Assembly (NCBI GenBank): GCA_030431475.1
Contig: JAUIJD010000007.1
Location: 1-64,000, forward strand
DNA from: Verrucomicrobiia bacterium
GTDB lineage: Bacteria > Verrucomicrobiota > Verrucomicrobiia > Verrucomicrobiales > Akkermansiaceae
Length of the DNA: 64,000 nucleotides
Direction: 5' to 3'
Shown here: positions 8,896-17,762 of the stretch, piece by piece
Layout of the letters: the number at the start of each line of letters is the position of its first letter
How positions within the stretch are numbered: the first letter of the stretch is position 1
Translations under genes and position numbers: made by a program
The notes under the pieces: model-generated
What the model was told of the DNA's origin: nothing
What the model saw: only the letters and a program-made list of their open reading frames with translations
The model's database searches: none

Positions 8896-10665
8896 ATGTT
8901 TTCTCGCGTATTCCTGCTGTTGATTCTCTGCGTCGGATGCCTGTTCGGTCCCGTCGCGTGGGCGGACGCCTACCGGCCGCCGGACCTTGAAAAGGAGATC
9001 TTCGACGTCGAGAAGGTCGAGCTCGACCGCTTCGATCGCTCGGGGGCGGTGAGCTCGCTGATCTCGGTGGGTCGGGATTTCGATGAGGACGACGACATCG
9101 ACTTCGAACTGCGGGCCCACGCGCTGGGCATCGCGCACCGTCTCGACGCCGACAACGACCGCCTGAAGGACGTGCTCGACCAGCTCAAGGAGAAGGGCGA
9201 GGCGATTTCCGAGTCGGCCGACAAGAGCCGCGTGAGCCGGCGTCTTGCCAGTGCGGTGCGGGCGCTGATGCGCAAGAAGGACAACGAGGACAACCAGGTG
9301 TGCGCCGCCTACATCACCGACATTGCCTTGCGCCTCGATCCCGAGGGCAGCTCGGCCGACCGCCTCGGGAAGGCCCGCGACGAACTCGAGGAAGCCGGCC
9401 ACGAGGCCGACTGGAAGGACATGCTGGGTTCGCCGGTCTACCGCCAGCGCAACCCGTGGGAAGAGGAACAGGTGGTCTTCGAGAAGAAGGAGGTCGAGAT
9501 GCCCGGCGGCGAGGGCGACCGCTTCGCCCAGCCGCAGAGCCGCGTGAACGGGCTGGTCGTCCGCCAGCTCGGCAACGGCAACCTCGCCGGCTCCGCCTCG
9601 ACCGTGAACGCCACCGCCCTCCGCGAGGAGGACGTCGACGACCTGCTCTTCACCTTCAACCAGGACGTCGGCCCGATGATGGGCGGCTGCCTCGAGGAAG
9701 TGATCAAGTTCCTGCGCATCCGCTACGACAGCGAGCCGGACAAGATTCCCAGCGGCTACAAGATCGAGCTCGGGTTCCAGGACAAGTACGTGCCCAAGGA
9801 CGGACCCTCGGCCGCGACCGCGTTCACCCTGCTGCTTGACTCGCTGTTCTCAGGCGAGGAGCTCGACGACGACTTCGCCTGCACCGGCGACATGACCGCC
9901 GACGGCATGGTCCAGCGGATCGGCGGGGCCGCCGCCAAGATCCGGGGCGCGACCAACCGCGGCTGCAAGATCGTCGGCATCCCGCTCGACAACGGCAAGG
10001 AGATCGGCGACGTGCTGATCCTCGACGGCATCGACCAGCTGCTCGACATCCAGATCTTCACCCTCGCCGACTTCGACGAGGCCTACGCGGTGTCCCGCGC
10101 CAAGAAGTCCGAGGAGGTCGAGAAGACGCTCGATCTGTTCCGCCAGGTGGCCGATGTGGTCCGCGAGGCCGGCGAGCCCGCCTTGAGCAACCCCAAGGTG
10201 CAGGAGCGCCTGCAGGCGGTGCTCGACCGGATGCCGAACCACCTTTCGGCGAAGCTGCTGCTGGAGAAGGGCAAGGGCGAGGCCCCGAAGATCCTGACCG
10301 TCAGCGGCACCATCAACCAGATCGAGATCGCCACCTCGGGAACGCTCCGCAACATCGGCCGGGCCATCTTCAGCAGCCGCGTCAGCGACGAGGACGAGGA
10401 GGCCTTCGAGTTCGACAAGGAAACGGTGACCGACGCCGAAGACGCGGTCGATGAACTCGACAAGCTGGCCAAGGCGATCGATCCGCGGCTGAAGAAGTAC
10501 CACGCCTCCGTCACCAAGGTCTGCAAATCGGTGGCCGCCGGTCCGGGCGACGACGAGGAGGGCGAGGCCTTCGGCGAGCGGCTCAAGGACGAGCTGGACG
10601 GGGTGCAGTCGACCTACCGGAAGCTGATGGAGGATCCCGAGATCCTCGAGGACATGGGCATGTGA
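8896..10665 (+). CDS. secreted Lon-like serine protease without ATPase domain (S16 fold)
   Basis: A 589-aa protein with a signal peptide (MFSRVFLLLILCVGCLFGPV, cleavage near AWA-DA). Residues about 245-400 form a Lon proteolytic domain: KDGPSAATAF carries the catalytic Ser305 and RIGGAAAKIRGA the catalytic Lys348. The 43-residue spacing equals that in E. coli Lon (S679-K722). No Walker A/B or AAA+ module exists, so unfolding energy must come from elsewhere or substrates must already be unfolded. N- and C-terminal flanks are helical and acidic. It is followed by an HtrA gene, which suggests an envelope proteolysis cluster. Closest known analogues are LonC-type or secreted Lon-domain proteins. 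Confidence 0.8.
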   Translation: MFSRVFLLLILCVGCLFGPVAWADAYRPPDLEKEIFDVEKVELDRFDRSGAVSSLISVGRDFDEDDDIDFELRAHALGIAHRLDADNDRLKDVLDQLKEKGEAISESADKSRVSRRLASAVRALMRKKDNEDNQVCAAYITDIALRLDPEGSSADRLGKARDELEEAGHEADWKDMLGSPVYRQRNPWEEEQVVFEKKEVEMPGGEGDRFAQPQSRVNGLVVRQLGNGNLAGSASTVNATALREEDVDDLLFTFNQDVGPMMGGCLEEVIKFLRIRYDSEPDKIPSGYKIELGFQDKYVPKDGPSAATAFTLLLDSLFSGEELDDDFACTGDMTADGMVQRIGGAAAKIRGATNRGCKIVGIPLDNGKEIGDVLILDGIDQLLDIQIFTLADFDEAYAVSRAKKSEEVEKTLDLFRQVADVVREAGEPALSNPKVQERLQAVLDRMPNHLSAKLLLEKGKGEAPKILTVSGTINQIEIATSGTLRNIGRAIFSSRVSDEDEEAFEFDKETVTDAEDAVDELDKLAKAIDPRLKKYHASVTKVCKSVAAGPGDDEEGEAFGERLKDELDGVQSTYRKLMEDPEILEDMGM

Positions 10666-10719
10666 CCTCGTCCTCGAGGAAGTCTCCGTGCGCCTCGTCC
10701 GCTGCCACGAACCGATATC

Positions 10720-12207
10720 ATGAGTGAGGGTCTTCGCCGTCTCTTCCAGCTGGGGGTGGTGTTCGCGGTCGCTTTCGCCGCGGTGTACTTCATCCGCAAC
10801 GGAAGCGACGGCGTGCGCCGGTTGTTCGGCGGCGCGCCGCCCGCGCATCGCCCGGAATCCTTCACCCTCCCGCAGAAGGCACCGCTCGAGCTCGGAGAGG
10901 TCGAGCTGCTCTCGCGGCTCAACGACGAGTATGCCCGGCTGACCAGTGCGGTGGTGCCCTCGGTCGTGAGCATCGACACCACCGGCATCCGCAACGAACG
11001 CCTGCTCGACGGACTGGGACGCCAGTTCATCCGGCCGGTGCCGACCCAGGGCCAGGGCTCCGGGGTCATCGTCACCCACGAAGGTCACGTGGTGACGAAC
11101 TACCACGTGATCCGGGGCCAGCAGCAGCTCCAGGTCACGCTCCACAGCCAGGAGGTCTATCCCGCGACGCTCATCGGCGAGGACCCGCTGCTGGACATCG
11201 CGGTGCTCAAGATCGAGGGCGAGGGCGATTTCCAGCCGCTGAAGCTCGGCGACTCCGGTCAGGTGCGCCGCGGTCAGCTGGTCTTCGCGGTGGGCAATCC
11301 CTTCGGTCTCGGCGAGACGGTCACGCAGGGGATCATTTCCGCGCTGGAGCGATCCCTGAGCGATACCCAGCCGGGCTTGATCCAGACCGACGCGGCGATC
11401 AATCCGGGCAACTCCGGTGGGCCGCTGGTCAACCTGCAGGGGGAGATCATCGGCATCAACTCGGCGATCTACCGCCCCGACGACCGGGTGAAATCGGGCT
11501 TCCAGGGCGTCGGCTTCTCCATCCCTTCCAACGATGTCCGCGGGGCGCTCCAGGCCATTCTCGAGCGGGGCCGCCCGATCCGCGGCTTCCTCGGGGTCCG
11601 CATGCTCGATCTCGATCTCGACCCCCGTTTCCGCCGCCGCATCGGCTACGCCGGTCCCGGAGCCCGGGTGATGTCGGTGGGCGAGGCCTCGCCGGCCGAA
11701 AAGGCGGGCCTGCGGGCCGATGACGTGGTCGTCCGCTACGACGGCGAACCGATCAACTCCATCGCCGAGCTGTTCACGCTGGTGCAGCGGTCCCGGGTCG
11801 GGGAAACGGTGGAGATCGAGATCTGGCGGGACGGCCAGCAGCAGACCGTGCGGGCCACGATCGAGGAGGCGCGTCCCGAGGAGGCGGCGCCGGAGGAGGA
11901 GGGCGGGGCCGAGCCTGCCGTCCAGCTCAGCCCGCTCGAGATCCTCCGCCGGGTCGGTCTGGTCACCCGCAAGTCGGGAAGTGGGGCCGGGGTGGTGGTC
12001 GAGGAAATCCTGCCCGACTCGATTTCCGCCGGGAAGGTGATCGTCGGCGACCGGATCGTCGGCATCAACGGCACGCCGGTGGTTTCGGTGGCGGATTTCG
12101 AGCGACAGCTCGCGGCATCGGCCCCGGCCCAGGCGACCGCCCTGCAGGTGCTGCGCGGCGGTCAGCGGCGGCGCGTGACGCTGCCGTCGCTCCCCCGCGA
12201 CGACTGA
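10720..12207 (+). CDS. HtrA/DegP-family serine endoprotease with two PDZ domains
   Basis: A 495-aa periplasmic or membrane-anchored protease. An N-terminal helix (LFQLGVVFAVAFAAVYFI) acts as an uncleaved anchor. The trypsin-like domain carries His129 (TNYHVI), Asp159 (LLDIAVLK) and Ser232 (NPGNSGGPL). PDZ1 follows GFLGVRMLDLD and contains VMSVGEASPAEKAGLRADD; an acidic Glu/Pro linker (EEAAPEEEGG) separates it from PDZ2 (VVEEILPDSISAGKVIVGDR). Domain order matches DegP/DegQ. It degrades or chaperones misfolded envelope proteins and likely works with the two Lon-like proteins upstream. Confidence 0.93.
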   Translation: MSEGLRRLFQLGVVFAVAFAAVYFIRNGSDGVRRLFGGAPPAHRPESFTLPQKAPLELGEVELLSRLNDEYARLTSAVVPSVVSIDTTGIRNERLLDGLGRQFIRPVPTQGQGSGVIVTHEGHVVTNYHVIRGQQQLQVTLHSQEVYPATLIGEDPLLDIAVLKIEGEGDFQPLKLGDSGQVRRGQLVFAVGNPFGLGETVTQGIISALERSLSDTQPGLIQTDAAINPGNSGGPLVNLQGEIIGINSAIYRPDDRVKSGFQGVGFSIPSNDVRGALQAILERGRPIRGFLGVRMLDLDLDPRFRRRIGYAGPGARVMSVGEASPAEKAGLRADDVVVRYDGEPINSIAELFTLVQRSRVGETVEIEIWRDGQQQTVRATIEEARPEEAAPEEEGGAEPAVQLSPLEILRRVGLVTRKSGSGAGVVVEEILPDSISAGKVIVGDRIVGINGTPVVSVADFERQLAASAPAQATALQVLRGGQRRRVTLPSLPRDD

Positions 12208-12352
12208 AACCAACCCACCGAATGATCCGGCGATTCCGCCGGACCCTTCTCCTGATGGGGCGGGCATCGCGTCGCGGCCGGCGGCGAAAACTCCGGGCTG
12301 GGAAAAACCCGGCCCTTCGGCTTCGTTTCCTCTCCCGGACCAGGTCCTCTCC

Positions 12353-13684
12353 ATGTCGCGCTCCCAACTGCCCCTCATCCTCACCGCGCTGGTCGTCGGC
12401 GCGGTGGTCACGCTGCTGTTCCTCAACCGCCGCTCGCCGCCGGATCCCACCCCGCCGGTGGAACCGCCGCAGGCGGTGCGTCCGGCGGTCGAGGAGGTGG
12501 AGCCGCCGCCGACCCTGCCCGAGCTGACCGAGCAGGAGGTGGATACCCCCGCGACCCCGGCCGACGCGTTGGAGAATGCCGGCATCGGCGTCGCGAAGCG
12601 CAACCCCGCCGAGCTCGTCGCCGAGATCGGCACCGCGCTGGAGGCCGGCGACCTCGCCGCCGCCGGGCGCCTGATCGGCGACGGGGCCCTCGATGGCGAA
12701 ACCCGCGCCCGCCTGAGCGCGCTCGCGGCGTCCGGACCGCTGCGCTTCGCCCGCCCCGATCCGGCGCGCGAGGTCGGGGAGATGGAGATCAACGCCCGCA
12801 CCCGGTGGGCGCTCCAGCTGGCGGACTCCGAACCCGGGCGCGACCGCATCTTCTTCGACCTGATCCGGGATCAGGGCCGCTGGCGGGTCGACTCGCTGGC
12901 CCTGCCGCCCGGCCCCGGCGAGCCGGTGCCGAAGGCGGTGCTGCTCGATTCGCTGGGAATCGCCGACGCCTTCCTGCAGGCCGCCCTGCGGCAGGAGTTC
13001 GAGCTGGCGAAGGAGTTCGTGGATTCGTCCAAGGTCTCGGACGCCAAGATCGCGGGGCTCTGCATTCTCTTCGAGGAGGGCAAGTACCGGATGCGCCCGC
13101 AGAAGGCCCTGCGCGCGATGTTCCAGCGCGAGCAGCTCGCCGGCTACCTGGTGAACGTGCTCGCCGGGGAGAGCGACGGGATCGCGCAGTTCTCGATGAC
13201 GCTCGGCCGCGGCGAGGGGTCGCCCGACTGGCGCGTCCATGAGATCAACCTCGACCAGCTCCTCGCGGACTACGCGCAGCGGGTCGGCGGCGGCGACGTC
13301 CACTACACGCCGCTGCTCAAGAACCCGCGGGGCGGCGACACCCTGGTGCTCTACTTCGGCTTCGATGCCGACACCCTCACGCCGCGCACCGAGCGCCAGC
13401 TCGAGATCGTCGCGGACCTGCTGCGCATCGACCCCGGCAAGAAGCTGACGATTTCCGGCCACACCGACGCCCTCGGCACCGAGGACTACAACGAAAGCCT
13501 CTCGGCGCGACGCGCCGAGGCGGTGAAGGGGTTCCTGGTCGAGTGCGGGGTGGCCCGGGATCAGATCGACACCGAGGCCCGCGGCCAGACCCATCCGCGC
13601 CGACCGAATTTCACCGAAAGCGGCGAGGACAACCCGCAGGGTCGTCGCGCCAATCGCCGGAGCGAGATCTATCTCGACTTCTGA
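12353..13684 (+). CDS. OmpA-family peptidoglycan-associated membrane protein
   Basis: A 443-aa protein with one N-terminal helix (LPLILTALVVGAVVTLLFL), a Pro/Glu-rich stalk, a roughly 250-residue domain of unknown function, and a C-terminal OmpA-like domain (about 323-443). The peptidoglycan-binding signature is present: FGFDADTLTP, ISGHTDALGTEDYNESLSAR and NPQGRRANRRSEI. It probably anchors the complex to the cell wall. It lies 145 bp after htrA; the intervening sequence shows no gene, only GC-rich sequence. The M23 peptidase follows 19 bp later. Confidence 0.88.
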   Translation: MSRSQLPLILTALVVGAVVTLLFLNRRSPPDPTPPVEPPQAVRPAVEEVEPPPTLPELTEQEVDTPATPADALENAGIGVAKRNPAELVAEIGTALEAGDLAAAGRLIGDGALDGETRARLSALAASGPLRFARPDPAREVGEMEINARTRWALQLADSEPGRDRIFFDLIRDQGRWRVDSLALPPGPGEPVPKAVLLDSLGIADAFLQAALRQEFELAKEFVDSSKVSDAKIAGLCILFEEGKYRMRPQKALRAMFQREQLAGYLVNVLAGESDGIAQFSMTLGRGEGSPDWRVHEINLDQLLADYAQRVGGGDVHYTPLLKNPRGGDTLVLYFGFDADTLTPRTERQLEIVADLLRIDPGKKLTISGHTDALGTEDYNESLSARRAEAVKGFLVECGVARDQIDTEARGQTHPRRPNFTESGEDNPQGRRANRRSEIYLDF

Positions 13685-13703
13685 CGCGCTCCCGGACCGC
13701 CCC

Positions 13704-14522
13704 ATGAAGCTCTTCAACCCGGTCACCCTCCTGCTCCTCCTCGTCGGCGTGGCGATGGTGGCGTTCGTGCTGCTGCGCGATCCGGCCCACCGCCTGCCGC
13801 CGGTCGAATCGCTGGCGAACTACCAGACCGCCGACGCGCCCCTGTTCCTGCCGGAGGACGGCCGTCCGCGGCACCGGCTCCACCAGCTCAGCGCGTGGGA
13901 TCTCGTCGCCCTGCCCCGCGCGGCCCGCTTCGACGCGCCGATGGGTTCCGAGCACGGCGCGCTGACCTACAACGCGCAGCGCTTCTGGGAAATGAACGAG
14001 AAGCGCGGAGGCCACCACACCGGGGACGACCTGAACGGGATCGGCGGCATGAACACCGATCTCGGCGATCCGATCTTCGCCGTCGCCGATGGCCGGGTGC
14101 TCTACGCCGGCGAGCCCTCGCCCGGTTGGGGAAACATCGTCGTCGTCGGTCATCGCGCGCCGGATGGCCGGGCGCTGCAGTCGATGTACGCCCATCTCCA
14201 CCGCATCGACGTCCCGGTCGGGGCGACCCTCGCGCGCGGCGACCGGGTCGGCACGGCGGGCACGGCCAACGGCTACTATCCGGCCCACCTGCACTTCGAG
14301 ATGCGCGAGAGCGACGGGGTCGACATCGGGGCCGGCTACAGCATGCTGCCGCTCAATCGTCTCGATCCCGGAGCCACGATCGAGGCGCTGCGCGGTGCGG
14401 AGGACGTCCACCTGGCCCCGCCGCCCCTGCCGACGGCCCTCGCCCGTGAGGAACCCTGGAACCGGCTGGAGCTTTCCCCGGAGGATGCGGCGAAGCTCGG
14501 CGACATCCTCGGCGGCGAGTGA
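13704..14522 (+). CDS. M23-family (LytM-type) metallopeptidase
   Basis: A 272-aa membrane-anchored peptidase (helix PVTLLLLLVGVAMVAFVLL). The zinc ligands of the M23 fold are visible: H in HHTGDDLNG (HxxxD motif), and HLHF in PAHLHFEMR (HxH motif), with AHLHRIDVPVGATLARGDRVG between them. Such enzymes cleave peptidoglycan cross-links or act in cell-wall remodelling. The close spacing to the OmpA-like gene supports a joint envelope role. The 180 bp after it, up to the converging sulfatase stop, hold no gene; GGCCCCGGGGCC near 14666 could contribute to termination. Confidence 0.9.
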   Translation: MKLFNPVTLLLLLVGVAMVAFVLLRDPAHRLPPVESLANYQTADAPLFLPEDGRPRHRLHQLSAWDLVALPRAARFDAPMGSEHGALTYNAQRFWEMNEKRGGHHTGDDLNGIGGMNTDLGDPIFAVADGRVLYAGEPSPGWGNIVVVGHRAPDGRALQSMYAHLHRIDVPVGATLARGDRVGTAGTANGYYPAHLHFEMRESDGVDIGAGYSMLPLNRLDPGATIEALRGAEDVHLAPPPLPTALAREEPWNRLELSPEDAAKLGDILGGE

Positions 14523-14702
14523 TCCGGAGGGACCCCGCCGGAAAAAAGAGGTGCTGCCAGGGAACCGCGGCAAATCCGGACAAGCTACCGTTGCTCCGAT
14601 CAAGGCCTGGCGGGATTCACCTGCCGAACCTCCACGGCCCCTGACAGCGGGCGGAGTGAACACGCGGCCCCGGGGCCTTGCAACGGCTTTTTCACCCGCG
14701 GC

Positions 14703-15995
14703 TCAGCGCTCCGGCTCCGCCGGGACGAGCTCGAGCAGCGACACCCCCTCCTCCGGCATCCGGTCGAGCGTGGCCGCCAGCCGGCGCCGGGCCTCCGCCG
14801 CGCCGGGTTGGTACGGTGGACGTAGTGGATGCTTCTCCAGGACGTCGCCGGTCACGTCGAAGAAGCGCCCGTCGCCGTAGAGCTTGTAGCGCTGATCCCG
14901 GGCGAAGCGGACCGGCTTGGTGCGTTCGGGCCGCGGGTTTGAGTAGATGAAGATCGAGTCGCGCGGATTTCCCGCCTCGCCGCGGAGCTGGGGCAGGAAG
15001 CTGCGGCCGTCGGTCTCCGGGGCGGGTGGTGCGCCGGCGGCGTCGAGCAGCGTCGGCATCATGTCGGAGAAATCGACGAGGTCGTCGGTGGTCCGTCCGG
15101 CCCCGATGGTGCCCTTCCAGCGTGCGACGAGCGGCACCCGGGTGCCGGCATCGGTGCTCAGGCCCTTGCCGCCGCGGATCTCGCGGCCGCCGAGGCGCGA
15201 GCGGATGGATCGGTGGGTTCCATTGTCGCCGGTGAACAGGATCAGGGTGTTCTCCGAAAGACCGAGCTCGTCGACCCGGGCCACGATGCGTCCCACCAGA
15301 CGGTCCATGGTGAAGACCATGTCCTCGAAGTTGCGCTGCTTGTCGCGGCTCTCCGGGTTCTCACTGTCGGGGCTCGCCGGGAACGGGCTGTGGACGAGGA
15401 TCATCGGGTAGTAGACGAGGAAGGGGCCCTCCCGGTGCTCCTCGATGAAGCGCAGGATGTGCTCGGTCACCACCTCGGGCCCGTAGCGGTCCTTGCCGAA
15501 GCGGCGCGACTCGCCGTCGATCGTGAGCTGCGGTCCCCAGTAGCGCTCGCCGAGCTCGTCGACCTGCCACAGGCAGTGGTGGTCGAAGCCCGCCTGCTCC
15601 GGCGTGCTGCCCCTGCCGCGGAAGCGCTTCGGGTAGTGGTCGGCGCCGAGCAGCTGCCATTTTCCCGCGACCAGCGAGGTGTAGCCGGCCTCGCCGAGAT
15701 GGTGGGCGAAGGTCTTCTGGTCGGGATTGAGGATGGAGAAGGCCGAGTAGTTCCGCACGTTCGACAGGCCGGTCATCAGCTTCACCCGGCTCGGGGTGCA
15801 CAGCGGCTGCGAGTAGCAGTGGTCGAAGCGCATCCCCTCGCGCGCCAGGCGGTCGAGGTGAGGCGTCCGGTACTGCTCGCTGCCATACGCGCCGAAGCAT
15901 TCGTAGCCGATGTCGTCGGCCATGATCACGATCAGGTTCGGCCGCTCGGCGGCGGGGGCGGCAAGGATCAGCGCGAAGAGGACGAGCAGACGCAT
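14703..15995 (-). CDS. secreted arylsulfatase-family sulfatase
   Basis: A 430-aa type I sulfatase with a signal peptide (MRLLVLFALILAAPAAERPN). The formylglycine site is Cys66 in PLCTPSRVKLMTG (C-x-P-S-R). Metal-binding residues are in VIMADDIGY and LFTGDNGTHRS. The substrate is unknown; such enzymes in Verrucomicrobiota usually desulfate marine or mucin polysaccharides. Maturation needs a formylglycine-generating enzyme; the only FGE-like domain in the window, in the 56678-58153 protein, is fused to a pseudokinase and is unlikely to serve. The end converges on the M23 gene. Confidence 0.93.
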   Translation of the reverse strand: MRLLVLFALILAAPAAERPNLIVIMADDIGYECFGAYGSEQYRTPHLDRLAREGMRFDHCYSQPLCTPSRVKLMTGLSNVRNYSAFSILNPDQKTFAHHLGEAGYTSLVAGKWQLLGADHYPKRFRGRGSTPEQAGFDHHCLWQVDELGERYWGPQLTIDGESRRFGKDRYGPEVVTEHILRFIEEHREGPFLVYYPMILVHSPFPASPDSENPESRDKQRNFEDMVFTMDRLVGRIVARVDELGLSENTLILFTGDNGTHRSIRSRLGGREIRGGKGLSTDAGTRVPLVARWKGTIGAGRTTDDLVDFSDMMPTLLDAAGAPPAPETDGRSFLPQLRGEAGNPRDSIFIYSNPRPERTKPVRFARDQRYKLYGDGRFFDVTGDVLEKHPLRPPYQPGAAEARRRLAATLDRMPEEGVSLLELVPAEPER

Positions 15996-16031
15996 CCCGG
16001 GCTTACGGAGTCCGGCGCGGGCTTTGATCAG

Positions 16032-17039
16032 CTACACGATCAGCATGCAGTCGCCGTAGCTGTAGAACCGGTAGCGCTCCGCCACCGCTTCGCGATAGGC
16101 CGCCAGGACCTGCTCCCGCCCGGCCAGCGCGCTGACCAGCATGATCAGCGTGCTCTCGGGCAGGTGGAAGTTGGTGAGCAGGGCGTCGACGACCCGGAAC
16201 TCGTGCGGCGGATAGATGAAGATGTCGGTCTCCCCCTGCTGGTCGGCGTTCTCAATCCGCAATCCGCAATCCGCGATCCGCGATCTCCCGAGGTGCTCCA
16301 GCACCCGGGTGACGGTCGTGCCCACCGCCACCACCCGGCGGGCGGCGTTGATCCGCTTCGCCACCGATTCTGTTAGAATGTAGCGCTCGGAGTGCATGTC
16401 GTGGTCCTCGGGGCGCTCCGCGCTGACCGGCCGGAAGGTGCCGACGCCGACGTGCAGGGTCAGGAAATCATGATCGAAGCGCTCGAGCATGTCCGGCGTG
16501 AAGTGCAGCCCGGCGGTCGGTGCGGCGATGGCACCCTCCTCCTTCGCGAAGACGGTCTGGTAGCGTTCGCGGTCCGCGTCCTCGTCGTCGCGTCCCATGT
16601 AGTGCGGCAGCGCGAGGTGGCCGTGGCGGTCGAGGTCGATCGGCGCCTCCCAGCGCACCAGGCGGTCGCCGTTTTCGAAGATCTCGACCACGGTGCCCGT
16701 CGTACTTCCCACGACGCACTGTCGCCCGACCTTCATCTTCCTGCCCGGCTTCACCAGGCAGCGCCACTCGGTGGGCGACAGCCGGTCGAGACAGAGCAGC
16801 TCGATCTTCCCGTCGTCGGAGAACACCCGCGCCGGGATCACCCTGGTGTCGTTGAGCATCAGAAGATCGTCCTGCCGCAGGTACTCCGGCAGGTCGCGGA
16901 ACATCCGGTGCTCGATGCGGCCGTCGTCCCGGTGGAGCACCAGCATGCGCGAGGCCGAGCGTTCGGCCAGCGGGCGCGAGGCGATCAGCTCCTCGGGCAG
17001 CTCGTAGTGGAAGTCCGAGGTCTTCAGTCCCACGGTCAC
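16032..17039 (-). CDS. queA: S-adenosylmethionine:tRNA ribosyltransferase-isomerase QueA
   Basis: A 335-aa enzyme that transfers and isomerises ribose from SAM to preQ1-tRNA to make epoxyqueuosine. Signature segments are YELPEELIASRPLAERSASRML, LNDTRVIPARV, PTAGLHFTPDML, HVGVGTFRPVS and NFHLPESTLIMLVSAL. The GTG at 17039 overlaps the stop of the upstream methyltransferase by 4 bp; GTG 17033 is an alternative. Near residue 250 the protein carries RSRIADCGLRIENAD, encoded by a tandem heptamer repeat at 16254-16288 that looks inserted in frame. queG, the next pathway step, is at 23672. Confidence 0.95.
   Translation of the reverse strand: MTVGLKTSDFHYELPEELIASRPLAERSASRMLVLHRDDGRIEHRMFRDLPEYLRQDDLLMLNDTRVIPARVFSDDGKIELLCLDRLSPTEWRCLVKPGRKMKVGRQCVVGSTTGTVVEIFENGDRLVRWEAPIDLDRHGHLALPHYMGRDDEDADRERYQTVFAKEEGAIAAPTAGLHFTPDMLERFDHDFLTLHVGVGTFRPVSAERPEDHDMHSERYILTESVAKRINAARRVVAVGTTVTRVLEHLGRSRIADCGLRIENADQQGETDIFIYPPHEFRVVDALLTNFHLPESTLIMLVSALAGREQVLAAYREAVAERYRFYSYGDCMLIV
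16254..16288. repeat. tandem heptamer repeat (AATCCGC-type) inside queA
   Basis: Three copies of AATCCGC are followed by GATCCGC and the degenerate GATCTCC, five units of 7 nt. On the coding strand they give RIADCGLRI-type peptides. Because the unit is not a multiple of three, a change of one unit would shift the queA frame. Confidence 0.85.
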
Positions 17040-17710
17040 TCGGGTTTGATGAAGCGCAGGCAGTAGTTCTCCTCGAGTCCCGGCACGTCGAGCCTGGCGT
17101 CGAACTTGAATCCCGACTTCTCGATCTCCGCGCGGAAGACCTCCTCGCCGGCGCGGACGTGGCCCATCACCCAGTCGCTCGACTCACCCTCGATGCGGAC
17201 GAAGTCGATCACGATCACCCGCCCGCCCGGTTTCATCGCGCGGTGCAGCGAGGTCATCGAGGAAATCGGATACTCGAAGTGGTGGTAGACGTCGCAGATG
17301 AAGGCGAGGTCGAGGGAGTTCGGCGGCAGGCCGACGGAGTCCTCGGGGCAGAGCACGGTGACGATGTTCCGGTGCTTCTCCTGCCGGGCGCGGGCCTGGA
17401 TGTGGGTGAGGAAGTTCGGGTTGATCTCCACGGCGTAGACCGCGCCCTCCGGGCCGACCGCTTCGGCGAACAGCCGGGTGTAGAGGCCGGTGCCGGCGCC
17501 GATGTCGGCGACATGCATGCCGGGCTTCACGCCGCAGGCATCGAGCACCGCCTGCCGGGCGTCGAACACCTCGCGGCTCTCGACCTCGAAGCGCTTGAGC
17601 CAGTCGTCCACCTTCAGCTCGGGATCGAGGAACTTCTCGTTGATGCCCGGGCGCACGCTTTCCTCGGCGGCGAGAGGCAGGATGGCAAGCAGCAGCAGCA
17701 GGAACCTCAT
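17036..17710 (-). CDS. exported class I SAM-dependent methyltransferase
   Basis: A 224-aa protein with a Rossmann methyltransferase fold: motif I is HVADIGAGTGLYTRLFAEAVG, followed by VYAVEINPNFLTHI, and DLAFICDVYHHFEYP is the post-I region. It starts MRFLLLLLAILPLAAEES, which looks like a cleaved signal peptide; this is unusual because SAM is cytoplasmic, though such exported methyltransferases are recurrent in Verrucomicrobia and proteobacteria. ATG 17710 is preferred to 17746 because it places the signal at the N-terminus. Its stop overlaps the queA start, suggesting coupling. The substrate is unknown. Confidence 0.82.
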   Translation of the reverse strand: MRFLLLLLAILPLAAEESVRPGINEKFLDPELKVDDWLKRFEVESREVFDARQAVLDACGVKPGMHVADIGAGTGLYTRLFAEAVGPEGAVYAVEINPNFLTHIQARARQEKHRNIVTVLCPEDSVGLPPNSLDLAFICDVYHHFEYPISSMTSLHRAMKPGGRVIVIDFVRIEGESSDWVMGHVRAGEEVFRAEIEKSGFKFDARLDVPGLEENYCLRFIKPE

Positions 17711-17762
17711 GGCGCCGAAGGTGGCGCAGCCCTCCGGTTTTGCCAAGGGGCAAGCGGAGGTG

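Noticed and set aside
12222-12527. Small plus-strand frame in the htrA-OmpA gap
   Set aside because: Arg-rich shadow, no helix or family motif, and most of it overlaps the OmpA-like gene in another frame.
9850-12849. Very long minus-strand frame (999 codons) antisense to the Lon/HtrA region
   Set aside because: It is the mirror of GC-rich codons in well-supported plus-strand genes; its composition (Arg/Gly/Ala/Asp/Val runs) has no family features.
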